Positions 39,218-51,196 of a DNA stretch of 64,000 nucleotides are shown piece by piece. The stretch lies in the NCBI RefSeq assembly GCF_000835495.1, contig NW_015622543.1:558001-622000 (forward strand), in the 5' to 3' direction. Source of the stretch: Cladophialophora immunda. Its lineage: Eukaryota; Ascomycota; Eurotiomycetes; Chaetothyriales; Herpotrichiellaceae. A program made the position numbers and the translations under genes. The notes below the pieces were generated by a model that was not told the origin of the DNA, searched no databases, and worked only from the letters and a program-made list of their open reading frames with translations. Each line of letters starts with the position of its first letter. The first letter of the stretch is position 1.

Positions 39218-41361
39218 GGAATAAGGCTTCCAAGGCTGCCGTCAAGTCGACTTTTGCGCCCAAGATTAGTCGGCGTGACATTGTATTATTGTTCTTATAT
39301 TGCTTCGCATATGGCCGGATAGCAACTATCAAGAAATAACCGCTTGGTGACCTCTTATTAAGACCAGAAAGGACCTAGAAAGTCCTGTTGACACTAGATA
39401 AACGTCTTTGTAAACCCTAGGCCCGCTTTGATCTACGGTAGCTCGGTGGTGAACGTCTTGTACTTCTGCCGGCAGGTGACAGGTCTGTGCCATGCGCCTT
39501 AAAACAGCCCACTCATGGGTCAACGCCAGCGAGGATTGCTTTTACCACCAGCCAGCAGATGACACGTCTTTGCCAGACTCCTAGGTCACTCCGGCGAAGT
39601 GAAACCAACCATAATCATTAAAAATGCGAGCGTCGCTCCCTACTACGTGGTACTGGTGCTATCTTCCTTGCTCATAACAGGCCTCAGAAACAATGTCCCG
39701 GACACTCCTTGAATACCTGACTGCACCAAACGTGCAGTTGACTATCCACTCCCTAACGCCACATTCATATACTCAATGTGAAGATTGGGATCTAGTTGAG
39801 AACATCACATTGCTAATTGTTTCCATTCCCCTACAGACATGGCTTGGTTCATAGGTCTCCGGGGTATGTATGTCCTTTCTGTCCGGACCAGCATCCCACA
39901 GTGTTCCATGGATAGGCCAAAATAGGTGATAACCACAGAGGATGGATTTATGGCTACTTCTGATAGGTCATCGCCCGGCCACCCTCAGCCTCAAAAACGT
40001 ATAGGAGGGACAGCATCTCTATTAACAATCATGTTAGAGGGGCATGTAAAACGTCATCTGAAACACTTTCTCTGCGGCTTTAATCGTACTTTATCCAGTG
40101 ACTTCCAACTAGCGGGTTCCGCTATAGTAATCCTATAATCATTAGGTCTGGAAGTCTAGCGGAATAGTATTGCCGACCATCCCTTTTACCTAAGGATGTA
40201 TGAAATCTAAAACTATTAACCATAACTTTACGACGTTTACTAGATATAGAAGCTAATGGCCCTTATTAGATTTAAAACGTTACCTAAAATAGTATTTATA
40301 AACCATTATTCCACGAGGCTTCTCGAAATTAGGACTGATGATTTCTAATATGGGAAAAAACTGAAATAATCGGCCACCCTTCTATTAGGTCGACCGAGTA
40401 ATAGAAGCCGATAACTTTTGTCCACTAGCGACGAGAACACTTAGAATAGTCTACCGCTCGTTTTGGAGGTTTCCTAGAGCGACTTGAATTGGGGCGATAA
40501 GGGTATAGTATCAGTCATGTGACGCCGCTTCTTACCATTTGCCCTTACTATTCTCACGAGAAGAAACGCTGTGGGCCGCTACACTACGCTCTTTCCTGCT
40601 GCCTATGGGCTTTCCTGCTTTGATTGGTCGGTTCAGAAAGGATGTACATTGGATCTCGCCGATTCTTTCGACAACGGTTAGCATTGCACAGGCACATTGT
40701 TTAACATCCCGGAACAGGAGCAGACTCTCACACTGATAAACGGTATGGCCTTCGTCGTCAAACGGAACCAGCAGTCATACACGCAGCTTTGACCGTTCCA
40801 TTAAAGAGCTTGTCGCACATCCGATCGCTGAGAGCACTGAGGAGGAACCTGGGCAGGAACCAGACATGGGTTTGAGCAGGGCATACTTCTATCCTTATAC
40901 TCGGTAATAGTATTAAGTCAGTGCACTCTCCATAGACTAATAGGCCTACATTTTGACTAGAGCTTTTTTACAAATATAGTAATAGAATAGATTAAGGGCT
41001 CCGGTAAATCATCGGGAAGCCTTAGGCGTTGCGTACTATAACTACGCTCGCGTAGTTATAGGTACGTCCATAACGTTTTGGATAGGGATACCGTTTTACT
41101 TCTCCCCAAAACCTATTGTCGTAATTGATCGTAAGTTCTTCTATATTATAAACGTCTTATATAGTAATAACGGAGACTTAATACCTTCCTAATACCCTCT
41201 AAATCTAGAGTTTAGCTATTAGTATGTAGTTATAATTCATATAATTATAGATACTACTTCTCTTATTGTAGTTAATCTAAGCGGCCTCTAGGTACTTATT
41301 AAGATCAATCTCGGCCACTACCCATTCCAGGCGCAGATTCAGCACTGGCGGGAACAGGACG
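39218..41361. other. AT-rich degraded stretch
   Basis: TpA-rich texture returns, especially at 40130-40500 and 40900-41300, like the retrotransposon at the left end. It probably contains RIPed transposon fragments too decayed to name. Short ORFs such as 40539-40736 have no recognisable domain. Confidence 0.45.
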
Positions 41362-41869
41362 GTGGTTGAGCTGATCGAGGAGCTGTCGAGGAATCAAACT
41401 CTGAGTCTATTAGCAGTTCGAGGCTGTGGGCTGCCAAAGTACACCTACAAACCACGCAACTTATTTGGCATATGGCTTAGCGATCCTTGCGACGGCAGTC
41501 AGCGTCATCACCGGCTTCTGCGCGTCCCACACCAACGGTGTATGTCACGACGCCACATTCTTTGCCGCAATGGCGAGTCCTCGCAACCCTCGCATAAATG
41601 CACTGCTACGTGGGCATAGCCTTGGTGCTCGACCGGTGCCTCGACAGATTGCCAGACAGAGATTGAGGTTTGGTGTTGTGGTGATCGACAGCGATCAAAG
41701 CAAACCTGTCCACTGCGACGGACAAGTAGACTCCGGAGAAGGCGAGGGTGAAGAGAGCAACAAATCAGACATTGGGCTCCTTGAAGCGAACGTGCTAAAG
41801 AGTGCGCATGCTTGCTTTGGGTTTGAAGGCGGAGTGACGCGTTTACAAGAAGGACAAATGGTTGTATAG
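41362..41869 (+). pseudogene. C-terminal remnant of a fungal integral membrane protein
   Basis: Two overlapping frames together give LIEELSRNQTLSLL, then after a frame change YLAYGLAILATAVSVITG, NGVCHDATFFAAMA, NALLRGHSLGA and RLRFGVVV. This series is typical of the last membrane segment and cytosolic tail of a common uncharacterised fungal membrane-protein family (family usually ...NGVSHDTSFSAI...LRFG). The N-terminal part is absent and the frame is broken. Confidence 0.55.
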
Positions 41870-42308
41870 CGCTATCTTAATGTATTTGACGAGAGTGGCG
41901 TCGCAGACGGCGATATGGCAGATTCCCGGCCGACGGTCTAAAATAGAACAAAAGACAAGGTACCAGGTGATAATATTGTCATAAGGGGCCAAAAGCGAGA
42001 ATGCGTGGAACATGGCCGTTCCTGGTGGCCCGCGCGATGCTCAAAGGAGAAGCATTTTTCGAGCCGCAGCAGCCGCGCAACCTTCATCCACCCCCCAAAA
42101 AGATGACATGAGCTGATCTTCGCGCTTTGTTCCTGCATTCACGGCCTATTCTGATTTAATCCTCGCCAGCGCTGGTCGCATATATTTGAACAGCCTGTTC
42201 AATCGTGTCTCTCTTTCTTTGCCATAATTTCCCTCTGCACACAGCTGGAATTCGGGGTGACTGCGTCAACATCTGGGGACTTTTGCGGGCCATTGGATTT
42301 GGGACGAC

Positions 42309-43682
42309 ATGGACGCCATCACGCCTCAACGCCGGAAGAAGATCCTGCGGGTGCTGTTCATCTCTCTCCTTCTCGACCTGGTAGGTTGGAGCGCGTGTAG
42401 AAGATATCTCCAACGTCCCCGGGCTAACGGATACCATTGCCAGATCTCGTTTACATTCATCCTGCCTCTCTTTCCCTCGCTGCTCACCTTCTACCGCGGA
42501 CTCGAGACGCACCCCAACTCTGCTCTGAACCGCATCCTTCACTACCTGAACGCATACAAGTCGTCCTTTGCCGTGCCCATCAATGAGAAATACGATATAG
42601 TTCTGCTCGGGGGCGCACTGGGCTCCCTGTTCTCGCTTTTGCAAGCCATCGCATCCCCGATCATCGGACGGGCGTCGGACAAATATGGTCGAAGAACGGC
42701 GCTGCTATGGAGCATGTGCGGCAATATTGCAAGCGTGGCGCTCTGGTGCTTCGCGGTGGACTTCCGCACTTTTCTCCTCAGCCGCGTCGTGGGCGGGTTG
42801 AGTGAAGGGAATGTCCAGCTGGCGACGGCCATTGCGACGGATATCAGCACAGAGGAGCAGAGAGGATCGACCATGGCCCTAGTGGGCGCGTGTTTCAGCG
42901 TGGCCTTTACCTTTGGTCCCGCAATGGGGGCCGCGCTCGCAAGTATCACCACCGTGATCGCCAACCCGTTTGCGACAGCCGCTGGCTTTTCTCTGCTCCT
43001 GATTGTTCTCGAGACGCTATACCTCTATTTCCAGCTTCCCGAGACAAGACCCGTGAAGGCTACGGCTTCCGACTCGAAGACTGCGAAGTCCGACTCGACC
43101 CCTTTCCAACATACCAACAACCCCATGATTCTGAACGTTATCCACCTGTTGTTCCTCCTCCCTTTTTCCGGGATGGAATTCTCCTTGCCGTTCTTGATCA
43201 CCTCTGTTCTCTTCCCCGACACTCCATCACCCTCGAAAATCAACGGCCGATTGCTGGGATTTGTCGGATTGATTGCTTCGCTGCTTCAGGGATCGATTGT
43301 CCGTCGCCTGCCTCCTCTGACGGTGGTGAAAACAGGTGTCGTCTCCAGCACTCTGGCCTTTTTTCTCCTATCTCGTATAGACAACACGACGGGCTTGTAC
43401 TGCGCGGGCGCATTACTTGCCGTGACCTCAGCTACAGTTGTGACGGGGCTGAACAGTTTGGGTAGCTTTGAAGCGCGAGAGAGTAATAGAGGAGAAGTCT
43501 TGGGAGCTCTGCGGAGCTGGGGTCAATTCGGAAGAGCATTGGGCCCCGTTGTGTTTTGCAGTCTGTTTTGGTGGGCTGGTCGCGAGACGGCCTATTTGAT
43601 CGGTGGCAGTGCTATGTTGGGCGTTACCGTCCTGGTTTTCACCATGTTGAAGGCTCCAAAAGTTGAAAAGAAAAAGGTATGA
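42309..43682 (+). CDS. MFS transporter, drug/tetracycline-exporter-like
   Basis: Two exons are proposed: 42309-42380 and 42444-43682. The intron 42381-42443 runs from GTAGGT to GCCAG with a branch-like CTAAC. It is 63 bp and in frame, but removing it joins LLLDL to ISFTFILPLFPSLL, restoring the first membrane segment. The product is 436 residues with about 12 segments. The loop motif GRASDKYGRRTALL and FLLSRVVGGLSEGNVQLATAIATD are typical of DHA-type exporters related to MFSD10 (TETRAN). The large internal loop around 250-270 is hydrophilic. Nothing in its promoter matches the cluster motif. It looks like a normal chromosomal gene. Confidence 0.88.
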   Translation: MDAITPQRRKKILRVLFISLLLDLVGWSACRRYLQRPRANGYHCQISFTFILPLFPSLLTFYRGLETHPNSALNRILHYLNAYKSSFAVPINEKYDIVLLGGALGSLFSLLQAIASPIIGRASDKYGRRTALLWSMCGNIASVALWCFAVDFRTFLLSRVVGGLSEGNVQLATAIATDISTEEQRGSTMALVGACFSVAFTFGPAMGAALASITTVIANPFATAAGFSLLLIVLETLYLYFQLPETRPVKATASDSKTAKSDSTPFQHTNNPMILNVIHLLFLLPFSGMEFSLPFLITSVLFPDTPSPSKINGRLLGFVGLIASLLQGSIVRRLPPLTVVKTGVVSSTLAFFLLSRIDNTTGLYCAGALLAVTSATVVTGLNSLGSFEARESNRGEVLGALRSWGQFGRALGPVVFCSLFWWAGRETAYLIGGSAMLGVTVLVFTMLKAPKVEKKKV

Positions 43683-44258
43683 TGTGACATTGGAAACGAA
43701 ATGGTCAGATGAGACACAAAAATGATACAAAGATGAAAATCGCGGGTGAAGAGACGTTTCCGTTCTTTGTCGGTTGATCTGGCTGACGAGGTCGACTGTC
43801 CTGCGCGCAGCTGCGGCGTCGTCACATTTGCGCTTCACGCACCCGACTTACTCGCTTCCCATTTTCTGCCGCTGACTTCGAACTGTCGTTCTTTTCGTTC
43901 CCTCTACGGCTTCAATCCAATCCTTTGGCCCATATCGGGTTGGCGTCCCAGTGCTGTCGATCTCTAGCACATTCACTCACTCAGCTCACTCTTTCGAAAC
44001 AACGACACTGTCGACCTTCGCTTTACCCGACTTCATCCGCTCTCCCACAAAATTTCAGACTCGACGCGATCACTTGTTCCAAAATCTAGACATCTTCGAT
44101 CTGAATGTCAGCTGCGCGCCACAATACCAAACCGTCCAGCTTCTAGACGCGTAAGAGTGCTGGAAAAGGTGAGTGCCGCGCCGGCCTTGTCTTGTGATCC
44201 TTGCAAGAGGCTGACGGTGTCGATTTCGAGAAAGGGAGTACACACTACCACCAGCCTG

Positions 44259-44873
44259 ATGTCGCGTTCCGACCACGAGATAGCCATCGCGCAGGACCAG
44301 AACCACTTTGTGCTTCTCGTAGAGCGACTTCGCTGCTACGGAGACCAGTGCCCTTTTCCCGCGTGCTGCTCACCGTCTCAAACACCCGAGAAACGATCTT
44401 TGCCGCAAAAGGACCTTCCCGAGCAAGCCAAGGCGCACGACGCGACCGTCGCGAGGCTTCATCAGGCATGTGCCACACTGCGGATCCCTCCTCGCGCTGA
44501 GGAATTTGCGCAACACCTATTTCGGCATTTCTTCAAGCCCATCTCTTTGCCGCGGACCTTTGGGGAGGCGCACAAGTCAGGCATTGCCGCTTGTATCTGG
44601 GCCTCATGTTCGGAACACAAGCTCAGGATCAACAAAGACAATATCTGCGCGGTTGTCGGCGTCGGCATGGAGCACTTGCAGTCTGCTCTCTGGCCGGTAC
44701 AAGAGTCCTATGTCAAATTCAAGAACCAGTATTTCCGGCGCAAACTTCGTACAAAGGGTGAAGCCAGAGGTGGCATCTATGACCACGCCACCAGACGGCG
44801 CAGGAGGCTGTGTGGGAGAGATGTCAGTGGAGAGCTGAGGGCCCAGATCTTCCTCATGGCCAGTCGGATGTGA
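44259..44873 (+). CDS. Hypothetical protein, possible cyclin/TFIIB-like fold
   Basis: The frame from the ATG at 44259 gives about 204 residues; it is open upstream to 44157 but that part overlaps a plausible intron (GTGAGT at 44169). A Cys-rich segment (CYGDQCPFPACC) is followed by ATLRIPPRAEEFAQHLFRHFF and GIAACIWASCSEHKLRINKDNICAVVGVG. The helix spacing and small residues of the latter resemble the second cyclin repeat of TFIIB. The tail is Arg-rich and may be intronic. Start and end are uncertain. Confidence 0.4.
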   Translation: MSRSDHEIAIAQDQNHFVLLVERLRCYGDQCPFPACCSPSQTPEKRSLPQKDLPEQAKAHDATVARLHQACATLRIPPRAEEFAQHLFRHFFKPISLPRTFGEAHKSGIAACIWASCSEHKLRINKDNICAVVGVGMEHLQSALWPVQESYVKFKNQYFRRKLRTKGEARGGIYDHATRRRRRLCGRDVSGELRAQIFLMASRM

Positions 44874-46045
44874 TGGCTTGCGCGCGGAGTCCGCAAGTCC
44901 TGCGTGGCCTACGGCGCCCTTTCGCTTCTCAGACCACATTGCACAGACTTTGGCGTGGGTGGGAGGTGCCGTTTGTACAGGGGAACGGGGAAGAAGTTGA
45001 ACGTGAAGTTGTGCGACACTTTAGACGGGGCCAGAGCTCCAGAGCTCCAGAGCTCCAGTGCAGCACCCCACGCGGCACCGCAGGGCCACAAGGGCATCGC
45101 GATGGAGAGGCGATACGGATTGTCGGCGGTTTTGTTGATGATGGTTTCCAGAGCTGGGCATTGTTTGATATGAGGTAATAATCAACAGCAAACATTCTGC
45201 TCCTGAAGACAGATTGTCAAGAGGCTCATGGTCTGTGTTCATGCGTGAAACGGTGCCAATGTCTTCATGGTTCGGCTTTGCTGTCGCTGATGATGAAGAG
45301 CGACCTCGCTTTATCCCCCGATTACCCTGTCGCAGGCGTGCATTACGTTGAGGCATTCGTCGCACTGTATATCGCTTCACCCATGGACGCCGACAAAGCC
45401 GAGAGCTTTCCTTCTTTTCTTCGCCCATGTCCATCACTAGGTAAGTGCCTCTCTGCCACTCCAGATTTGTCGTCCTGTCTTTCTTCCTGCCCTGCTTGAC
45501 CAGTCCGCGTCGACCATGATGTTTTCCGGGCTCCTGAGAGTACTTTGCCCTCGCTCCAGAAGTCCCCCTATTCAGCCCAGCCGTCCCCCTGCCATAGACA
45601 TCAACCGCGCCCTTGGTCTTCTCAGTCATGCAAAGCGTTCGCGGGCGTGCACGCCGAGACCTAGTCTCCAGACTTCTTCACTCCCACGATTCTTTTGAAG
45701 TGAAAACTCCGAGCCCGTGCGACCTTCCATCAAAACTCGGTTTCTGACCAAAGAGCCTTTTGATTCTCTCTGTGCTTGGAAGCGATCGTATAACCGTCAA
45801 GGCGTCCCCGTTCACAACGTACACGACACACAACGATTCCAAAGGATCTCTCCATCGACAACTGAGACGGTTTAAAATCTGAATGACGGCCGCGAGTGAG
45901 AAGAGATTCAAATGTCCAACCTGAGTGCCGTGCCCGTCTGAACAGCAACAAACACTGTCTCCTTGATGTCGCTGTCGTCTACCGGCACAATCATATACGA
46001 ACCGAGCAAGCGAGCGTCCTCCCCGGCTCTGACTTCCTGTCCACA

Positions 46046-46585
46046 ATGAAGGATATGTTCCTTCGCTTGAGAGCAAACCTGGAGAGAGTTCACCAGGAGA
46101 GAGAACGCCTGGGGAGAGAAAACGTGGTGAGAGAATACCTGGAGAAAGCACGCCAGGAGAGAGAACAGGTGGAGAGAGCACACCAGGAGAGAGAACGTCA
46201 AGCCAGAGAACATCAGGCCAGAGAACGTCAGGAGGAAGAGCGTCAGAAGCGAGAACACCAGGAGCAGCTGGTTTTGCGGCACAAGTTGAAGAAACGGATG
46301 CGAGAGTTGCGCAAAATGCGGGAAGCCCAGCAGAAGAAGGCCGATGCCCTGGAGAATGCGCGTCAGCGGGTACAGAGGTCGGTGGACAGGATCGTCAAGG
46401 GCCACAGCGACCAAGAGAGGAGGAGCGTCAGGGAGAAATACCTCAAGCGGCACGAAGAGCTGAAGAAGGCGGCGGGATCTAAATACGACCCGACCTGGAA
46501 GAGAAGTGAATTTGCGAACTGGGACTTTGGACTCCCGGGCCCGAACGGTGAGAGGGAGATCAATCCTTTGGATCTGATGGATTGA
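46046..46585 (+). CDS. Coiled-coil protein with HQERER-type repeats
   Basis: The frame of 179 residues starts at the ATG at 46046 (context CACAATGAA), although it is open further upstream. Residues 10-120 are almost entirely charged, with repeats such as HQERERLGREN, ARQEREQ, HQERERQAREHQ and ARERQEEE, predicting one long alpha-helical coiled coil. The repeats arise from 15-18 bp imperfect tandem DNA repeats at 46085-46260. The C terminus is globular-looking and ends NGEREINPLDLMD. The opposite strand reads as an LSPG-type repeat, which I take as a shadow. Function unknown. Confidence 0.5.
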   Translation: MKDMFLRLRANLERVHQERERLGRENVVREYLEKARQEREQVERAHQERERQAREHQARERQEEERQKREHQEQLVLRHKLKKRMRELRKMREAQQKKADALENARQRVQRSVDRIVKGHSDQERRSVREKYLKRHEELKKAAGSKYDPTWKRSEFANWDFGLPGPNGEREINPLDLMD

Positions 46586-46780
46586 ACATTCTGGAGAGTG
46601 TGAGAAGGCTCGAATTGGCGCCCAACTCTCTCAGGCGAGGACTCTTTTCCTCACCTCAAGGTCGTCAAGTCGTACATCTCGCGTGGTGCAAGGTTGAATC
46701 TTTGGATAGCATGAGGAGGAGAAAAGCATTGCTCTCGATCTCAAATCAAATGTAACCTTCCTTGGTCCTGCGAGCATCCG

Positions 46781-46797
46781 CCCCCCCCCCCCCCCCC
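46781..46797 (+). repeat. Poly-C run of 17
   Basis: This uninterrupted C17 tract lies between the coiled-coil ORF and the downstream regulator gene. Length in an assembly is often unreliable. Confidence 0.9.
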
Positions 46798-46983
46798 GAC
46801 CCCTGACCCCTCCTCTTCTCTGCCTTCATATGAATCAGGATCATCGTGACGGCGTGATAGGCTTAGTACGGTTTGAAGGAAAAGTCTCCGAAGTCGAGAT
46901 TGGACACTAGGAGACACGCATTGATGATCAGCATTCAATACCGCGATGTCTTCGCTGAGTTTCGACAACGCTCCCAAGACGAT

Positions 46984-49351
46984 TCAGGTGGGAGCTAGAG
47001 AGAGAGAGTGTGTGTGTGTGTGTGCAACTTACTCTGTTCGAAAGCACCATACGCTTCGTCGATGTGCTCGTTGACGTGCGCGTTCACGCGGTCGTTGTGG
47101 CACAAGGATTCAAACTGCAAGTACGAGACGACAGGCTGGTCGGCGAAATCGTCGGTGCCGCCACGAGCCTGGTAGTCCAAGGGCGAGAGAGTCCCGACGC
47201 GTCCTGTTCCTGGAGCCGCACTCGCGGTGTCCATGCCCACCTGGAAGGGAGTCGACTTGGGCATCACGTTGGTAGAGAGCTCTCTGTGTGGCTGACGATA
47301 GCCACCACTGTCCTGCGACTGCCTCGGGGCCAGCGTCGGAGCCAGTCGGTCCTTGGTGATGCCCGTGTGGTCTGGCGGGCGGAGAGCATTGTCCATCTCG
47401 CGCTGCATCGTTTTCTTGTACAGCCGCGTGAGCATCTGGTCGGTGTGCTTGGCGATCTTGCTCTCGTCCTTGATGGCCCGGCACGCCGCAATGATCCGCA
47501 GCACCCCGGCCTTGGCCTCGCCCGCCATCTGGCTGTACGGCTGGCACGTTGGCGCGATGCACAGGATCACCCCGGCCGTGAAGAGGTGCATGAGCACGAA
47601 CGACTGGGCGAGGTGGCCCTCGAACTCGTGCACGGGCACCCGCGACATCCGCAGCGCCGCGCGCACCGACGTCCCCAGGGAGTCCGGGATGTCGTCGCAG
47701 GCGATCTTGTCGTTGCTCTCCTTGGGAGAAATGGAGATCCGCAGTTTCAGCAGAGGTCGGTGCGCCCATACTCGGGCGGCGTCGTACAACAGCTGCAGAA
47801 TGAACCCCTGCAGCCCGATTTTCCTCCTCAAACTGAGTTCCTCTGGATTACACTGATCAAGCTCGAGGACATTCCAGGGTTCGTCGGCGGGCCATTGCGA
47901 CGACTTGAAGACCGCGGGTAGATTGTCGTGCCACTGCTTCAACATGAGCTCGGTGCTGTTGACCACTTGGATCAGCGCCTTGAGATCCTGAACAGAGACC
48001 GGGCTCTGGAGTTGCAGGACCCTGAAGCTCTGCAAAGTCTGGCGGATGATGTCGTAAAGCTCAAACTTGAGCGTGTGGTAGGTCAGAAACGTCACGGGTC
48101 GGCCGGGTTCTCGCAAGACTGGCAGAGCCGCCGTGCCGTCGGGTAGGTCGGTGTCGTCCAGGTCTGCGAGCTTCTTGAATTGAGCAAAGGCGGGATCGAG
48201 GGACGCTGGACGCCCGAAGATCATTGACGAAAACTGATCCGACACCACCAGGTGATTCCAGCATCGATTGCTGACCTCACGGGCAATCTCATCCGTGTTT
48301 CGAGCCTTGTCGCAATGGAGAGCCAGCGCATACGCCGCCCGAGTGGAAACGCCCGACACATTCCACGCAAGGGTCGATGACCCATAGTACACATGGTAAA
48401 TGGTCAGCAGCATGCAAATCTGAAACAACTCGATGCGGGACTCGAGCATCAGTTCGTAGAAGCGCGACGCGATGTGCGACATGAGGTCCGAAACGAGCGA
48501 CTCGGCCGTCACCGAGTAGGCTGCCAGTAAGTGGTGCCCTTTCCAGGTCTTGTCGTGTTCGACACATCGCAGCCCCAGGGCCGCGACCGTCGCCACCAGG
48601 AGCACATCGCACAGCTCGTCGCGCCTCCACGCGGTTCGTCGGAGGATGTTCTGCGTCCGAACCGCGAACGACGGCTGGTGGAAGAGCATGATGTACCAGT
48701 TCACTCGGTCGAAGTAGGCGTCCACCGCGATCTGCAGGATGGTCTGCGACGGCAAGGGCGTCAAAATCGAGCTGAAGGACTGGGGATCGGTGGCCGAGCG
48801 TCCCGGATCGCCTGGAATGGCTCCGCTGGTCGGCGAGTCACTGTCGTCGTCCTCCCCAAGTAGGATTTTTGCGAAGCCCATCGACGAGTCGTTGGCGCCA
48901 AACTGCTGGCTTTCCTCGGGACTGGTCCTCGACACGTCCGCCACATCGAGACCAGTACCGTCGAAGTGGGAGGAGCCGGATGGGTGCGTCATGTCGTTCA
49001 AGGGGCTGCAGGTTGTGTTCGTCGGCACCTGTGCGACACCGTGATGGGCATAACCTGATGCAGCCAGTGACCCCGTCACTCTATCGCGTCGTGTCACGTC
49101 TGATTGAACTGATCTCTTTCGCTTCAACGGCGCATCCTGTGTCGACTGCGGTTCGCATGCGACGCCGGCTCTGACACAGAGGATGCATGGCTTCTCCACG
49201 TCACACTGATTATTTCTCACCTTGTATCAGTATTCTCCGAGATGTTGTGGAAAGGTGGGATGCGCGGAGAGATAGGATATACCTTGAGTTTCTGGCGGCG
49301 ACACCGATCGCACGCCCAGGCAAGCCTGCTAGAGCGCTGGGTGTTATCCAT
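46984..49351 (-). CDS. Zn2Cys6 fungal-specific transcription factor
   Basis: Exon 1 is 49351-49283, exon 2 is 49205-47033 and a tentative last exon is 46994-46984. The intron 49206-49282 splits the zinc cluster: exon 1 supplies WACDRCRRQKLK and exon 2 continues CDVEKPCILC. Together they give C14, C17, C24, C30, C33 and C40, a correct C6 finger. The product is about 750 residues with a fungal_trans region in the middle (about 170-560). The last intron (46995-47032, 38 bp, GTAAGT...CTAG) contains a TG/GA microsatellite. If unspliced the protein ends in a short His/Thr tail instead. The coding region is strikingly GC-rich. No obvious target gene adjoins, and its role is unknown. Confidence 0.88.
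46997..47024 (+). repeat. (GA)n(TG)n microsatellite within a last-intron candidate
   Basis: A dinucleotide repeat switches from GA to TG. It occupies most of a 38-bp intron at the 3' end of the regulator gene. Confidence 0.85.
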
Positions 49352-51196
49352 ATGCCAACAACTTGTATAATGGATGCACAATGCCTCAATTGAGTGGTTC
49401 GAGGTCTGAATGAGGACGTCAAAAAACAAGATGCCAATGATTGCTAAAGCTTCCGGCCTGATCACGAAACGATTCGTCTAAAGCAACGTGCGACGCTGCG
49501 CTAACTGGCCTCGTCCAAGGTGGATTCGTGGCGGAACCAAGGCCGCTTTGCAGAGTGCGGGGATGAGGGACATAACCTCGAATCTATATCGACTTCCACG
49601 CTATGAGCCTACTACGGGCTATTCACTCAGGAGAAGGAAAGTCTTTCTAGGCGGAATGTCACTGAAAGTTCGCGATGAGGCCTTTTTACAGGATGCATGA
49701 CGCAGAGGAAGAGCCTCTCATACTGAGTGGCCAGCAAGGTTGAGAGAATCTCCAAGTCCCTCATGTTCATCAAAGGCATCGCCTACTTCAGAGTTGATTT
49801 GCGACGATCTCCAACCAACATTGACTTTGACTTTTGACCTTGCAACTATGGCCCGGTAATGGCCTCGTGGGAATGGTTTTGCGGTGCCCAGACCCAGCCT
49901 CGCCATGTTGCGCGTCCACATCAATGCCTGACATATTCCGAACTTCTCCATCACGACCCAGTCGTAAGCAACCCGGAATTTTCGAGACACCAGCGGCAAG
50001 CGCAGCGAGGTAGGACATGTGGCCATCAGGGCTCTACTCCACCTTCACCGCAAGGTCTCCCACAGTCGGCAGTTGATGCTCCAGGTCGAGACGTCTGCTA
50101 AGGCGCGTCCGATCTGGTTAGATCTTCGAGCAGTCCAATGATCGACGAGACACCGACGAGCCGTGCGCGCCCGGGAACATTGCGCCCGGGCTACGAAAGT
50201 CCTCCTGTTGGTAATTGGAGAGATAATTATGTCCGGTGGACGCGCAAACCAGGTCTAGAGGAGCATTTCCCCGCATTCACCCCTGATATACGCTGTCCTT
50301 GTACGAGCCATGCACAGGAATATTCTGCTCGGCATTGCCGGCCCTATTGTCGATTTTCCCCGCAAGTTGTCGGAAAGGCTATCACAATCAGACACGGCGA
50401 TGAAAGTAGACGAGAGCCTAGAGTGATTGTATCCGCACGATGTCAAGTTGTTGATCCTGTTACCATTGGACAGTCCAGCATGCCTGGGACTTCTTGAGCG
50501 TTACAATGGATGGTACAAGAGAGCACCGATATAGATCTCTGTCATAAAGACAGCCTTCAGCCTCGTCGACAACACCAGATATTCATTGTACTCGATATCA
50601 TGTCTCGTTGGCCATTAAGGAGGAAGAGTATGAAGCTTAGAGGGGAAGCTTCTTTTAGAGCCACTAGTAGCCCTTGCACTAATCCCCATTAGGACTATTG
50701 GCGCCACCACGTCATCGCTCGTATATCTTGCCTCATCAACTTTCCTTTGGCTATTTACCAGGCCTTCACCTCTTTCTTTGATACACATATATTGGCCATG
50801 AAATCAATCACAATGCGTTCTCCATCCTGCGGTCAAGTGAAGATCCGCGATTTTTGGAGAAATTCCACTTCCACCGGACGAATTCTCCGCCGGAGAGTCT
50901 AGCCCTGATGGGGAAGTTCCCCTGCCGTATGCCGTGCATTGATGGCTTCAATTCCTACTCCTTGCGCACTCTGGGGAGCCACGAGTATGCGGCCAAAGAG
51001 ATGGGGGAAGGAAGCAACGACATGTTCCTGCCTAGCTCCGCCACTCCGCTTCTCACACTGCATCGAGTGACCGCAAAGCCGGGAACATGCTATCAAGATC
51101 TGTATAAAATCCGCCTCGGTCCATCTAGGAGGGTAGGAGCCATCGCTCTTTCTTCGCTACACGACAGCGTTCATTCAGTCTTCAAAAACCGCTGAT
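49352..51196. other. Intergenic, nothing recognised
   Basis: Short ORFs occur on both strands (for example 49718-50026 minus, 50138-50497 plus, 50854-51195 plus) with no domain I recognise and no convincing splice model. The right part is presumably the promoter of the carboxylesterase. Confidence 0.45.

Noticed and set aside
45678..46181. Minus-strand frame with LSPG repeats resembling a structural repeat protein
   Set aside because: The repeat is the reverse reading of the charged coiled-coil repeat on the plus strand, and it lacks other support. The choice between strands still needs RNA data.
47010..47921. 303-codon plus-strand frame rich in Val/Arg/His
   Set aside because: Antisense shadow of the GC-rich second Zn2Cys6 regulator.
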